Part shown: positions 32,028-40,814 of the stretch, one piece after another
How positions within the stretch are numbered: position 1 is the first letter of the stretch
How the letters are laid out: the number at the start of each line of letters is the position of its first letter
Source of the DNA: Myxococcus guangdongensis
GTDB lineage: Bacteria; Myxococcota; Myxococcia; Myxococcales; Myxococcaceae
Length of the DNA stretch: 64,000 nt
Reading direction: 5' to 3'
NCBI RefSeq assembly: GCF_024198255.1
Contig: NZ_JAJVKW010000009.1
Location: 124,001-188,000 of the forward strand
Position numbers and translations under genes: made by a program
Notes under the pieces: generated by a model
What the model was told of the DNA's origin: nothing
The model's input: the letters and a program-made list of their open reading frames with translations, nothing else
Database searches by the model: none

Positions 32028-32846
32028 ATGGTGGAGCCCCGTTTCGAGCGCAATCTGGGAGTGGTGAGCGCCGAGGTGATGGCGCGGCTGGCCCGCACGC
32101 ACGTCCTCGTCGCCGGGGTGGGAGGGGCTGGCGGCCAGTGCGCGGTGGACCTGGCGCGGCTGGGCGTGGGGTGCCTGACGCTCGCCGACTTCGACACCTA
32201 CGAGGTCCACAACATGAACCGGCAGGTGGGGTGCTTCGAGAGCACGCTCGGCGCGTCCAAGGTGGACGTGGTGGGGCGCATGTGCCTGGACATCCACCCG
32301 GACCTGCGCCTGCGGCTGGTCCACGAGGGCATCACCGAGGACAACGTCACCGACGTGCTGGCGGGCACCCAGGTGCTGCCGCCGGTGGACTACGTGGTGG
32401 AGGTCATCGACATCGCGGGCGCGCGCGCGAAGCAGGCCCTCCACAAGGGGTGTCGCGAGCGCGGCGTCCCGGCGATGACGGGGTTGATGCTGGGCTTCGG
32501 CGCGGCGTTGCATGTCTTCCAACCGGATGCCCCGCTGTACGAGGCGCTCTACATCCTTCCGGATGGCCGCGTGGACCTGCCGGCCATCATCCCGCATCTG
32601 GGCGACTACCTGCATCGGGCCGCCATGGAGGCGTGCTTCGCGGGCAAGGGCCCCGCGCCCACCTGCGTCGTGGGCGCCACCACCGCGGCGGGGATGATGG
32701 TGAGCGAGCTGATGCGGGGGGTGATGCTCGGCGCCCACACCATGGTGTCGTGGCCGGAGTACCTCTACGTCGACCTCTTCGACCACCGCTACGTCAAGGC
32801 CCGCGCCCGGCCGCGGACCGAGGAGCCCGTGCGCCAGCCCGCGTGA
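32028..32846 (+). CDS. Orphan E1-like adenylyltransferase (ThiF/MoeB/HesA family)
   Basis: A 272-residue protein with the E1 nucleotide-binding fold. VAGVGGAGG is the ATP loop, LADFDTYEVHNMNRQ the conserved Asp/Asn/Arg block that activates a C-terminal glycine, and LGASKVDVV the next helix. ATG 32028 follows GGGGGAGG. There are none of the zinc CxxC pairs of MoeB/ThiF, and no ubiquitin-like, thiamine, molybdopterin or peptide-precursor gene beside it. E1-like proteins adenylate carboxyl ends of carrier proteins or peptides; the partner here is unknown. It converges on a small hypothetical gene. Confidence 0.82.
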   Translation: MVEPRFERNLGVVSAEVMARLARTHVLVAGVGGAGGQCAVDLARLGVGCLTLADFDTYEVHNMNRQVGCFESTLGASKVDVVGRMCLDIHPDLRLRLVHEGITEDNVTDVLAGTQVLPPVDYVVEVIDIAGARAKQALHKGCRERGVPAMTGLMLGFGAALHVFQPDAPLYEALYILPDGRVDLPAIIPHLGDYLHRAAMEACFAGKGPAPTCVVGATTAAGMMVSELMRGVMLGAHTMVSWPEYLYVDLFDHRYVKARARPRTEEPVRQPA

Positions 32847-32873
32847 GTGCGGGCCGACGCCCGGGCCGGTGAA

Positions 32874-33323
32874 TCACACCACGCCGCGCCTGCGGGCCTC
32901 CTCGATGACCCGGGGCCCGTCCACGCCCAGGGTGCCGGAGAGCAGCGGGGCCACCTGCTCGGCGCGCTGGTGCACGCGCTGGAGCGTCTTGTCGTAGGTG
33001 CCCGTGACGATGTTGATGCCGGCGATGATGACGCGCTGGAGGTTGTACTGCAGGTCATTGCCCTCGACGATGGCGTGGATCTCCGTGAACAGCGGCCGCG
33101 CATCCGTCTGGAACGCGGACAGGTTCGTGCGCTGCTCGCTGTTGGGGACGGCGGACTTCGAGGACAGGCTCGCCACCAGCACCAGGGGCGGCTGTGGCCG
33201 TGCGTGCGCGTCCCGCATCTGCTGGAACACGCTCTGGATGTCCTGCCGGTTGGGGGGTGACTCCCACCGCAAGAAGAAGACCCTGTCGATGATGGCGGTC
33301 TTGTAGACGGGTGTCGTCGTCAT
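32874..33323 (-). CDS. Hypothetical protein, 149 aa
   Basis: A compact protein with alternating strands and helices: YKTAIIDRVFFLRW, then LVLVASLSSK, then LQRVIIAGINIVTG. This gives a loose resemblance to STAS/SpoIIAA-like domains, but no phospho-acceptor serine can be assigned. No signal peptide or membrane segment. It sits between the E1-like gene (converging) and the acylase gene (same strand, 375 bases upstream). Reading frame and codon use look like a real gene; function unknown. Confidence 0.55.
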   Translation of the reverse strand: MTTTPVYKTAIIDRVFFLRWESPPNRQDIQSVFQQMRDAHARPQPPLVLVASLSSKSAVPNSEQRTNLSAFQTDARPLFTEIHAIVEGNDLQYNLQRVIIAGINIVTGTYDKTLQRVHQRAEQVAPLLSGTLGVDGPRVIEEARRRGVV

Positions 33324-33698
33324 GGTGCGCTCCCACTCCTTCGCAGTACCGGTCCCCCCGGGGCCGTTTCACCGCGTGCTGCTCGCGGTGCCGGGCGGTC
33401 TGCCCGCGCATCCTGGGTTCGCCCCGCCGTGACGCCACCCGCCCGAGGGGGCGGACATCGCCCGCCCGACATGACGCTCGTCCCCTCGTCGCGTCGAGTG
33501 TCGGCTCGAGGTTGCCCGCGCCCCGGCCGCTGTCGCGTGGCGGACTCGCGGGCGCGACGTCCCGCGGCCCCGAGCGGGGGCGGGTCGGCGCCGCCCGGGT
33601 ACCCGGAAAAAAGAAGGCCCCCGCCACAAGGGCAGGGGCCTGGGGTGCCTCGAGCGGGCGCTCACGCGTGCGGCGCGCGCGCCCGGACGGCGTCGGGG
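33324..33698. other. 375-base intergenic region
   Basis: Extremely GC-rich stretch with no supported gene. It holds the acylase terminator (33605-33641) and must contain the promoter of the 149-residue protein. Nothing else recognised. Confidence 0.5.
33605..33641 (-). terminator. Intrinsic terminator of the acylase gene
   Basis: On the minus strand an 11-bp GC stem (AGGCCCCTGCC / GGCGGGGGCCT, one G-U) with a 5-base loop is followed by TCTTTTTT. It is the most classical intrinsic terminator in the window, 58 bases after the stop. Confidence 0.85.
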
Positions 33699-36215
33699 CT
33701 AGTTGCCGGAGATCTTCGTCTCCTCGACCTTGGCGGCGTTGATGGCCTCCTCGGTGAAGATGATGTTCCGCCACTGCTTGTTGGAGAACAGCTCCGTCTG
33801 GTCCGCGTAGTACGGCGAGCTCTTGTCGCTGGACTCGCTGTAGGTCAGCACCGCGCGGCCCTCGATGCCCGTGTCGGTGAAGCCCATGGCCATGATGAAG
33901 CTGCTGCCGTTGTTGATGACGTAGCCCTGGTCCGTGAGGTTGGTGCGCGAGTTGATGACGGTGTTGCCGCGCACCGCGCTGAAGTCGGAGTCCGGCGTGG
34001 TGGACTTGAGCGTGCCCCACGACACGATGTTCGCCGTGCCGTCGTAGCTGCCGCCGCCGTGGATGGGGATCTTCTTGCCGTCCACGCGGGTGGAGTACTG
34101 CGCCTCACCCAGCGGCGCGTCCACGGGGATGCCGGCGACCTGGAGCCGGTAGACGGCCACGGCCAGGGCCTGCAGCACCGGGTCCGCGCCCGTCGCGGGC
34201 GCCGCCGCCAGCGTGTGCGGCGTGGTCACGGGCTGCTCGGCGTTGAAGGGCACCGCGAACAGGGTGCCGCCGTTGGACAGCGTGCCCATGGTGTGGTGAC
34301 CGGAGAACTCGCGGAAGAGCACCGCGCCCCGGCTGTTCGCGTTGAACAGGCCGTCCCAGGCGGTCAGCGCCGCGCAGCCCGCGCGGATGTCGATCAGCGT
34401 GGTGTTGTACTGCACCGTATTCACGCCCGTGCAGCGCGCCACCACCTGGTCCTTGAGCAGCTCGGAGACCATGCCCCGGTTGCTGAGGATGGCGTTCTCC
34501 AGCTCCGCCACGGTGAACTTGTTGTCCGCGCCCGACGCGCCGTTCTCTTCCATCAGCAGCTTGGCGTTGATGCGCGTGCGCGGCGTCTGGCCCACGTCCT
34601 CCAGGCCGTGCAGGGGCGAGAAGCCCGTGAGCGGCTGGTTCGGGTTGGCCAGCCAGTAGCTGTCGTTGGCGTTGAAGACGAAGTCGCGGCGGGCGAGCTT
34701 CGGCACGCCGCTGAAGGGCACCAGGCCCGGGCCGCGCGCGCCCGCGGCGTCACGCCACTCGTTCTCCGGGTTGCTGCCGTCGAGCAGCACCAGGCCCATG
34801 CTGTTCCAGATGGCGGCCGTCGTCGGGTCCGCGCCGGCGGAGGCCGCGCGCCAGGTGCCGATGGCGACGGGCGACAGGTTGGGGGTGGGCGTCGCGTCGG
34901 TGTACCAGACGTTGCCCGCGCGATCGGCCGCCATGGTGTTGACCCAGGGGATGCCCTGGACGTTGGCGTAGACGTTCTGGAACTCCTCCAGGCTCTTGGC
35001 CCGGTTCATCCCCACGAACTGGCTGACCAGCTGGGTGTTGTCCACGTTGGCGTCGCGGTAGGTGAGCACCGACTGCGCGGTCCACGGCGCGGTGCCGGGG
35101 ATGACGATGACGGGGCCGTAGTGGCTGCTGTAGAAGCGCTGGGTGATGTGCGTGAGCGAGCCTTCGGGCAGCTTCACCAGGATGGTGATGTCCTGGGCCA
35201 CCATGTCCCGCTCCTCGGTGCCGTACTTGTAGCGGGTGGGGTTGCCGGGGACCAGCTGCAGCCCGTAGAGCGTCATGCGCTGGCCGGAGGAGAACGTGTG
35301 CGTCCAGGCCACCTGCTCGTTGAAGCCGATGAGCACCGCGGGCACGCCCAGCAGGCCCACGCCGTAGACGTTGAGCTGGCCGGGGACGGTCAGCTGGCTC
35401 TCCCACAGCTTGAGCTCGCCCTCCCAGGGGAAGTGCGGGTTGGCCACCACCATGCCGTGGCCGGAGGCCGAGCGCTCCGCGCCGATGGCCCAGCCGTTGC
35501 TGCCCACGCTGCTCCACTCCGGGCGCTCCACCTTGAAGCTGCCGGGGGCCGGGCGGCCCTCGCTGCCGGCGCCCGGGATGGGGGGCGTGGCCGCGGCGAT
35601 GGCGAGGATGAGCTGGTAGCTGCTGGCCGCCAGGCCCACGCTGATGTCATAGGCCAGCAGGTCCACCGCGCTGATGGGCCTGACCCAGGGCGCGTTCGTG
35701 CAGGGCGCGGGGAGCTTGTCCGGCGGCGTCTCCTTCACATAGCGGTTGAAGCCCGCCACGTAGCCGTTGAACATCTCCTGCACGTCCGTCGGCAGCTTGG
35801 GGAAGGCGGCCTCCGCCTTCTTGTCCAGCGCCAGCACCCGGTAGCCGAAGTCGCTGCCCGCGTACGTGTTGCCCGGGCCCGGGCCCATGAAGCGGGCGCG
35901 CTCGCCGCGGACCTTGAGGATCTGGTCCGACAGGATGCAGACATGGTCCTTGGCGAAGGCGAAGCCCTGGCCATAGGACAGGCTGCCCAGGTCGTCCGCG
36001 ATGATGTGGGGGATGCCATGCGCCGTGCGGCGGATGGTGGCCTCGTACTTCGCGGGCTCCTCCGGCGCTGGCGGGGTGGGCTTCCCATCATCATCCTCAC
36101 CACAGGCCGTGGCGAGCGCCAGGCTCACGCCGGCGAAAAGGGTGAGGTGCCAGCGAGAGCGCCCGGACTTCCAGGACGCCCCTCGCGGGGAGGACACGGT
36201 TGGGTTTGGATGCAT
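33699..36215 (-). CDS. Penicillin-acylase-family Ntn hydrolase lipoprotein
   Basis: An 838-residue acylase of the penicillin/aculeacin/AHL acylase family. It has a lipoprotein signal peptide with lipobox Cys38 (ATACGE). A pro-region of about 200 residues precedes the self-cleavage site, where SNGWAIG presents Ser239 as the new N-terminal nucleophile of the beta chain. Downstream, VVANPHFPW and AWTHTF are conserved active-site blocks. Such enzymes cleave amide-linked acyl chains: beta-lactam side chains, acyl-homoserine lactones or cyclic lipopeptides. Which one applies here cannot be read from sequence. A perfect intrinsic terminator follows. Confidence 0.88.
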   Translation of the reverse strand: MHPNPTVSSPRGASWKSGRSRWHLTLFAGVSLALATACGEDDDGKPTPPAPEEPAKYEATIRRTAHGIPHIIADDLGSLSYGQGFAFAKDHVCILSDQILKVRGERARFMGPGPGNTYAGSDFGYRVLALDKKAEAAFPKLPTDVQEMFNGYVAGFNRYVKETPPDKLPAPCTNAPWVRPISAVDLLAYDISVGLAASSYQLILAIAAATPPIPGAGSEGRPAPGSFKVERPEWSSVGSNGWAIGAERSASGHGMVVANPHFPWEGELKLWESQLTVPGQLNVYGVGLLGVPAVLIGFNEQVAWTHTFSSGQRMTLYGLQLVPGNPTRYKYGTEERDMVAQDITILVKLPEGSLTHITQRFYSSHYGPVIVIPGTAPWTAQSVLTYRDANVDNTQLVSQFVGMNRAKSLEEFQNVYANVQGIPWVNTMAADRAGNVWYTDATPTPNLSPVAIGTWRAASAGADPTTAAIWNSMGLVLLDGSNPENEWRDAAGARGPGLVPFSGVPKLARRDFVFNANDSYWLANPNQPLTGFSPLHGLEDVGQTPRTRINAKLLMEENGASGADNKFTVAELENAILSNRGMVSELLKDQVVARCTGVNTVQYNTTLIDIRAGCAALTAWDGLFNANSRGAVLFREFSGHHTMGTLSNGGTLFAVPFNAEQPVTTPHTLAAAPATGADPVLQALAVAVYRLQVAGIPVDAPLGEAQYSTRVDGKKIPIHGGGSYDGTANIVSWGTLKSTTPDSDFSAVRGNTVINSRTNLTDQGYVINNGSSFIMAMGFTDTGIEGRAVLTYSESSDKSSPYYADQTELFSNKQWRNIIFTEEAINAAKVEETKISGN

Positions 36216-36369
36216 GGCAGTCGTCGAGCGTAGGAAGGGGCTGATTCACCCGTCAAAAGTTTTCTCGCACTCGATGATTCCTGAGAGCCTGAACTCAGAC
36301 GCACCGCGGCATGAAACACGACAGCGAGGGACCGGCAGTGGGGGTTCCCTGTGCTAGGAGAGCGCGAAT

Positions 36370-37014
36370 ATGACGACCGAGCAGCCGCGAGCCCGCCGCC
36401 CGCGCCGCCACTTCTCGATGATCCGCACCTTCGTGCTCGCCGACTTCGTGACGCTGGGCAACGGCTTCGCGGGAGCGGGGACCATCCTCGCCGCGATGCA
36501 GTACCTGGCGACGGGGCAGGTGCATTGGATGTGGGTGGCCTTCGCGCTGATGCCCCTGGCGCTGGTGATGGATGTCCTGGATGGGAGGATCGCCCGGTGG
36601 CGCTTCAAGAAGTCGCCCCTGGGGGCGGACCTGGACTCCCTGGCGGACGTCATCTCCTTCGGCATGGCGCCGGCGGCGCTGGCGTTCGCGGTGGGGATGC
36701 GCGGGGCGCTGGACGTGGCGGTGCTCCTGTACTTCGTGGCCTGCGGCATCAGCCGGCTGGCGCGCTTCAACGTCACGTCGGCGGAGCTGGCCGATCCGAC
36801 GGGGAAGGTGAAGTACTTCGAGGGCACCCCCATCCCCACCAGCCTGGCCCTGGTGCTGGTGCTGGCGGTGGCCACCTATATGGGGCGCATCGGCGACGCG
36901 TTGCTGGGGGGCACCTGGCAGGTGGGCCCCCTGGTGATGCACCCGTTGGTGCTGCTGTACGCGGCCAGCGGCAGCGCGATGATCTCCAAGACGCTGCGCA
37001 TCCCGAAGATTTGA
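36370..37014 (+). CDS. pssA: CDP-diacylglycerol-serine O-phosphatidyltransferase
   Basis: A 214-residue inner-membrane enzyme that makes phosphatidylserine from CDP-diacylglycerol and serine, the first step to phosphatidylethanolamine. The CDP-alcohol phosphotransferase signature is complete at about residues 70-92: DGxxAR, then G, D and D at the expected spacing (DGRIAR...LGADLDSLAD). Several hydrophobic helices follow. The SFGMAPA and EGTPIPT segments are typical of the short bacterial PssA type. A phosphatidylglycerol-phosphate synthase is less likely given these. It diverges from the acylase gene. Confidence 0.88.
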   Translation: MTTEQPRARRPRRHFSMIRTFVLADFVTLGNGFAGAGTILAAMQYLATGQVHWMWVAFALMPLALVMDVLDGRIARWRFKKSPLGADLDSLADVISFGMAPAALAFAVGMRGALDVAVLLYFVACGISRLARFNVTSAELADPTGKVKYFEGTPIPTSLALVLVLAVATYMGRIGDALLGGTWQVGPLVMHPLVLLYAASGSAMISKTLRIPKI

Positions 37015-37176
37015 GGGAAATCGGACGTCGCAGGCCCCCCTGACACCGGGATTGGCCCTCGTGGGTGGTTGCCCGCCCCTGGGTGGGTGCCTAGTTTCGC
37101 CAACGGGTCCGCTCGGCTGCCTCACTGGCGGCAAGCAAGCGGCACAGGGCGATGGGCGCGGGGAAGGGTGGAAGCC

Positions 37177-40128
37177 ATGACGGGGCGCTTGGGCATTGTG
37201 GCCCTCGCGGTGTTGGGGCTGGTTGCGGGGTGCGCGGATCGCGAGCGCTCGACGCTCGCGGACGGGCGGTTGACGGCGACCCCGGGTGGGATGGATTTCC
37301 AGAAGGTCGCGCTCTACGACGCACGCGAGACGGAGATCTCCCTGCGCAACGTGGGGCGTGCGCCGGTGGACGTGAACGAGGTCTGGGTGGAGGGGCCGGA
37401 AGGCGCCTACCGGGCGGAGTTCACCAGTGACGTTCCCCACAGCCTGGCGCCGGGGAGCGCGGCGTCGCTGAAGGTGCGCTTCGCGCCGACGAAGGAGGGG
37501 GGCCAGCCGGCGATGCTGGTGGTGCGCTCGGACACGCGCATCGAGCCGCTCTTGCGCGTGCCCCTCACGGGCCTGGGCGTGGACGCGTGGGCGCGGGTGT
37601 CTCCGCGCGCGCTGGACTTCGGGCGCATCGAGGCGGACTCCAGCAAGACGCTGGCGTTGTCGCTCGAGAACCCCACGGAGCTGGCGGTGGAGGTGACGCC
37701 CCGGCTGGTCGGCGCGGACAAGGACGAGTTCGTGGCGAAGTCCGTGGTGGTGGAGCCGGGCGGCACGGTGGAGCTGCCCATCCAGTTCAACCCGGTGAAG
37801 GTGGGGCGCAAGCAGGTGGCGCTGGCGGTGACGCCGTGCCGGGGCTGCGCGGACGTGCCGGTGCTGGTGGCGGCCGAGTCGCTGGAGCAGGCGGTGGTGG
37901 CCGAGCCTCCGGTGGTGGACTTCGGCTCGGTGCCGGTGGACCGCGATGCCCTGCGTGAGTCGCGCATCCGCAACATCAGCACCGAGCCCATGACGGTGAA
38001 CCAGCTCACGCTGGACGGGCTGGATGTGTCCTTTTCGCAGGCGAACACGGGCTTCCCGCTGGTGCTCCAGCCCGGCGAGGTGCGCGGCTTCCAGCTGCGC
38101 TACAGCCCCGGCCACATGGGGCCCGCGGAGGACATGGCGCGCTACCACGTGGTGAGCAAGCGCCACCCGACGACGGACGTGAAGCTCAAGGGCTTCGGCG
38201 GCGCGGCGGAGCTGTGCGTGTCGCCGGTGACGTACGACTTCGGCATGCAGCCGTTGGGCTCGAAGACGCGCGTCATGGTCAACGTGAAGAACTGCGGCTC
38301 GTCCAACGCGGGCGCGCTCACGCTGCAGTCGCTCACCTGGCAGCCGGACCCGGCGGGCCCAGGGCAGTTCAACCACGCGCCGCTGACGATGCCGCACACG
38401 CTGCAGCCGGGGCAGGAGATCAACATCCCCGTCTTCTACGAGCCCACGCGCACGGGCTCCGCGTCGGGCGCGCTGGTGATGACCACGAACGCGTTCTCCG
38501 CGGCCACGGTGCAGATGGACTTCCGGGGCACGGCCCTGGCGCACGCGCCCTGCGAGCTGGCCGTCACGCCCATGGCGCTGGACTTCGGCACGGTGCCGCC
38601 GGGGCGGGGCGCGGTGTTGGGCGTGAAGCTGGAGAACAAGGGGCGTGATTTGTGCCCCGTGAAGAACATCCAGCTGCGCGACAGCGACGGCGGCGTGTTC
38701 CGCATGCCGGGCGGCGACCTCTTCGGCGTCATCATCTACCCGGGCGACTGGTTCAGCTTCCAGGTGGCGGTGCAGATGCCCGTCACCGGCGGCACCTTCG
38801 CGGGCACGCTGCAGGTGGAGCAGATGGAGCCGGCCAACCCGGTGGTGCTGGTGCCGCTCATCGCCAACGCGCAGGCGACGTGCCTCATCCCGTCGCCCTG
38901 GTACGTGGACTGGGGCGTGGCCCGGCGCGACTGTCCGCCCGAGCCGCGCGAGGTGAACTACCTCAACGCGTGCACCATGCCCGTGTCGGTGTCCAACGTG
39001 TGGATTGGCCCCGGCACCACGGACGGCGAGTTCTCCGTGAGCGGCGTGCCGACGCCGCTGCCCTTCACGCTGCAGCCGGGCGAGGCCTTCACGGTGGACC
39101 TGGACTACACCGCGCAGGTGTACGGCATGAACCTGTCGCCGCTGTTCGTCAGCTCCGACGACCTGGCCGCGCCGCTCCTGGTGCCGCTCATCGGCGAGTC
39201 CTCCAAGCGCACGGACAAGACCGACCACTTCACGCAGCAGGACGTGAGCAAGGTGGACGTGCTCTTCGTCGTGGACAACACCGCGTCCATGGTGGAGGAG
39301 CACCCGCGGCTCGTCTCGGCGATTCCGTCCTTCGTGGACGCCGCGCTGGCCAAGCAGGTGGATATGCACGTGGCCGTCACGACCACGGGAATCACGTCCG
39401 TCTCCAACGTGTGCCCCGGTGGCGCGCAGGGTGGAGAGGCCGGCCGCTTCTTCCCGGCGGACAACGCCCGGCCGCGCATCCTCACCCAGGCCACGCCGAA
39501 CCTGACGACGCTGCTCCAGCAGAACGTGCAGGTGGGGCAGTGCGCCCAGGTGGAGCAGGGCTTCGAGGCGATGCGCCGGGCGCTGTCGCCGCCCCTGGTG
39601 AACAACGCGGATGACCCGCGCACGCCCCTGCCGCGCGACGGCAACCTGGGCTTCCTGCGCGACGCGGCGGCCCTGGTGGTGGTGTTCGTGGGCGACGAGG
39701 ATGATCACTCGCCGGACGCGGTGGACACCTACGTGGCGTGGGCCCAGCAGCTCAAGGGGCAGAACCAGCCCCAGCGCGCGACGTTCTACGCCATCGCCCC
39801 CACGGCGACGGCGTGTGGCACCGCGGGCGGCACGGGCACGCGCTACGCGGAGGCCACCGCGCGCACCGGCGGTGAGGTGATGAACGTCTGCGCGGCCAAC
39901 TACGGCCCGCTCCTGTCCGCGGTGGCCAACAAGGCCTTCTCCGCCCAGGACCGCTTCCCGCTGAGCGACTCGCCGGAGCCGGGCAGCGTGACGGTGACCG
40001 TCAATGGCGCCCCGGTGACGACGGGCTGGCGCTACGACGCGCCCACCAACAGCGTGGTCTTCACCAACGTGCCGGCGCCTGGCGCCAAGGTGTCCATCAG
40101 CTACCGCCGCTCCTGCGACGCCGGGTGA
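37177..40128 (+). CDS. Large lipoprotein with ASH-type repeats and C-terminal vWA domain
   Basis: A 983-residue lipoprotein (lipobox VAGC). ATG 37177 lies after GGAAGGGTGGAAG. Residues 30-690 are tandem immunoglobulin-like repeats of the choice-of-anchor-D/ASH type, each with a phrase such as LDFGRIEADS, VDFGSVPVDR or LDFGTVPPGR followed by NxG or N.S.EP. A vWA domain follows with an intact-looking metal site start (VLFVVDNTASM, near residue 700) and VVVFVGDEDDHS. The last 60 residues form a beta-rich tail (SVTVTVNGAPV). Probably an outer-surface binding protein. Not linked to the MoxR system by position. Confidence 0.8.
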   Translation: MTGRLGIVALAVLGLVAGCADRERSTLADGRLTATPGGMDFQKVALYDARETEISLRNVGRAPVDVNEVWVEGPEGAYRAEFTSDVPHSLAPGSAASLKVRFAPTKEGGQPAMLVVRSDTRIEPLLRVPLTGLGVDAWARVSPRALDFGRIEADSSKTLALSLENPTELAVEVTPRLVGADKDEFVAKSVVVEPGGTVELPIQFNPVKVGRKQVALAVTPCRGCADVPVLVAAESLEQAVVAEPPVVDFGSVPVDRDALRESRIRNISTEPMTVNQLTLDGLDVSFSQANTGFPLVLQPGEVRGFQLRYSPGHMGPAEDMARYHVVSKRHPTTDVKLKGFGGAAELCVSPVTYDFGMQPLGSKTRVMVNVKNCGSSNAGALTLQSLTWQPDPAGPGQFNHAPLTMPHTLQPGQEINIPVFYEPTRTGSASGALVMTTNAFSAATVQMDFRGTALAHAPCELAVTPMALDFGTVPPGRGAVLGVKLENKGRDLCPVKNIQLRDSDGGVFRMPGGDLFGVIIYPGDWFSFQVAVQMPVTGGTFAGTLQVEQMEPANPVVLVPLIANAQATCLIPSPWYVDWGVARRDCPPEPREVNYLNACTMPVSVSNVWIGPGTTDGEFSVSGVPTPLPFTLQPGEAFTVDLDYTAQVYGMNLSPLFVSSDDLAAPLLVPLIGESSKRTDKTDHFTQQDVSKVDVLFVVDNTASMVEEHPRLVSAIPSFVDAALAKQVDMHVAVTTTGITSVSNVCPGGAQGGEAGRFFPADNARPRILTQATPNLTTLLQQNVQVGQCAQVEQGFEAMRRALSPPLVNNADDPRTPLPRDGNLGFLRDAAALVVVFVGDEDDHSPDAVDTYVAWAQQLKGQNQPQRATFYAIAPTATACGTAGGTGTRYAEATARTGGEVMNVCAANYGPLLSAVANKAFSAQDRFPLSDSPEPGSVTVTVNGAPVTTGWRYDAPTNSVVFTNVPAPGAKVSISYRRSCDAG

Positions 40129-40173
40129 GCGGGCGGGCGCGGGCGGGGGCTTGCAGACAGGAGGTGTGAGCCA

Positions 40174-40202
40174 GTCGAAGGGCCGGTCATCCGGCCCTCG
40201 AC
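40174..40202 (+). terminator. Terminator after the ASH/vWA lipoprotein
   Basis: 12-bp stem with one bulged A (GTCGAAGGGCCGG / CCGGCCCTCGAC) and loop TCAT, 45 bases past the stop. Confidence 0.6.
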
Positions 40203-40325
40203 GTTCATGTCGGTCCCGGGTGCTACAGGTCTGCTTCCGCCTGTGCGGATGACCAGAAAATTGGAGCGCTCCTCACGGTGTGTACCCTGAGGTCGTACCC
40301 GCTCCCGCCGAGGAGGCACCCGGTG

Positions 40326-40670
40326 ATGTCCCCAGACTCCGAAGGAACCAAGACGACGAGCCCCGCCCGCCCCAGCGCGGCGCGCTCGCCGGGCCTGCGG
40401 GTCATCCAGGGCGAGGGCCGCCGCAAGGAAGAGCCGCTCGCGTCCCGGGATGCCGTCGCCCGCGCCCTGATGGAGGCCGGCGCCGACCTCCTCCTTCGTC
40501 GCATCTCGCCGGCGCGAGCCCAGGAAATCGAGCGCAAGGTGGATCGCGTCCTGGACTTGTTCGACCGGGTGGATCGGGCGCCGGTGCTGATGCCGGTGTT
40601 GAAGCGGCACCTGGACGAGCTGGAGGCGCTGATGCGCGAGACGCGCGAGGTCCGGGTGGCCCGGCGGTAG
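40326..40670 (+). CDS. Small conserved-looking protein upstream of kinase pair
   Basis: A 114-residue protein. GAGGAGG (40310-40316) supports a start at ATG 40326 or GTG 40323. The N-terminal 40 residues are disordered and basic. Residues 40-114 are two or three helices with heptad-like Leu/Ile/Val (IERKVDRVLDLFDRVD, VLMPVLKRHLDELEALM), so a coiled coil or helical hairpin is likely. No family recognised. It is on the same strand as, and about 145 bases before, the first kinase. Confidence 0.55.
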   Translation: MSPDSEGTKTTSPARPSAARSPGLRVIQGEGRRKEEPLASRDAVARALMEAGADLLLRRISPARAQEIERKVDRVLDLFDRVDRAPVLMPVLKRHLDELEALMRETREVRVARR

Positions 40671-40814
40671 CGCGGGCCGGGATTATCAGGTTCCGCCGTA
40701 CCTACAAGGGTTTGACCCCCCTGTCGTGTGGGCTTACGCTCGGGACTTCGCCGCGCCCGGATTCCGGTAGGCCACGGGCCGTGGGTATCCCTGTGGAGTG
40801 CCGGTCAGGTCGCC

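Noticed and set aside
33429..40128. Long frames opposite the acylase (33429-36233) and the ASH lipoprotein (36295-39708)
   Set aside because: Same shadow pattern; true genes on the other strand have signal peptides and domain motifs.
37177..40128. Missing vWA partner of the MoxR/FtsH system
   Set aside because: The vWA domain is on an exported lipoprotein 10 kb away and on the other strand; the system is cytoplasmic, and a nearer vWA-like protein exists at 13752.
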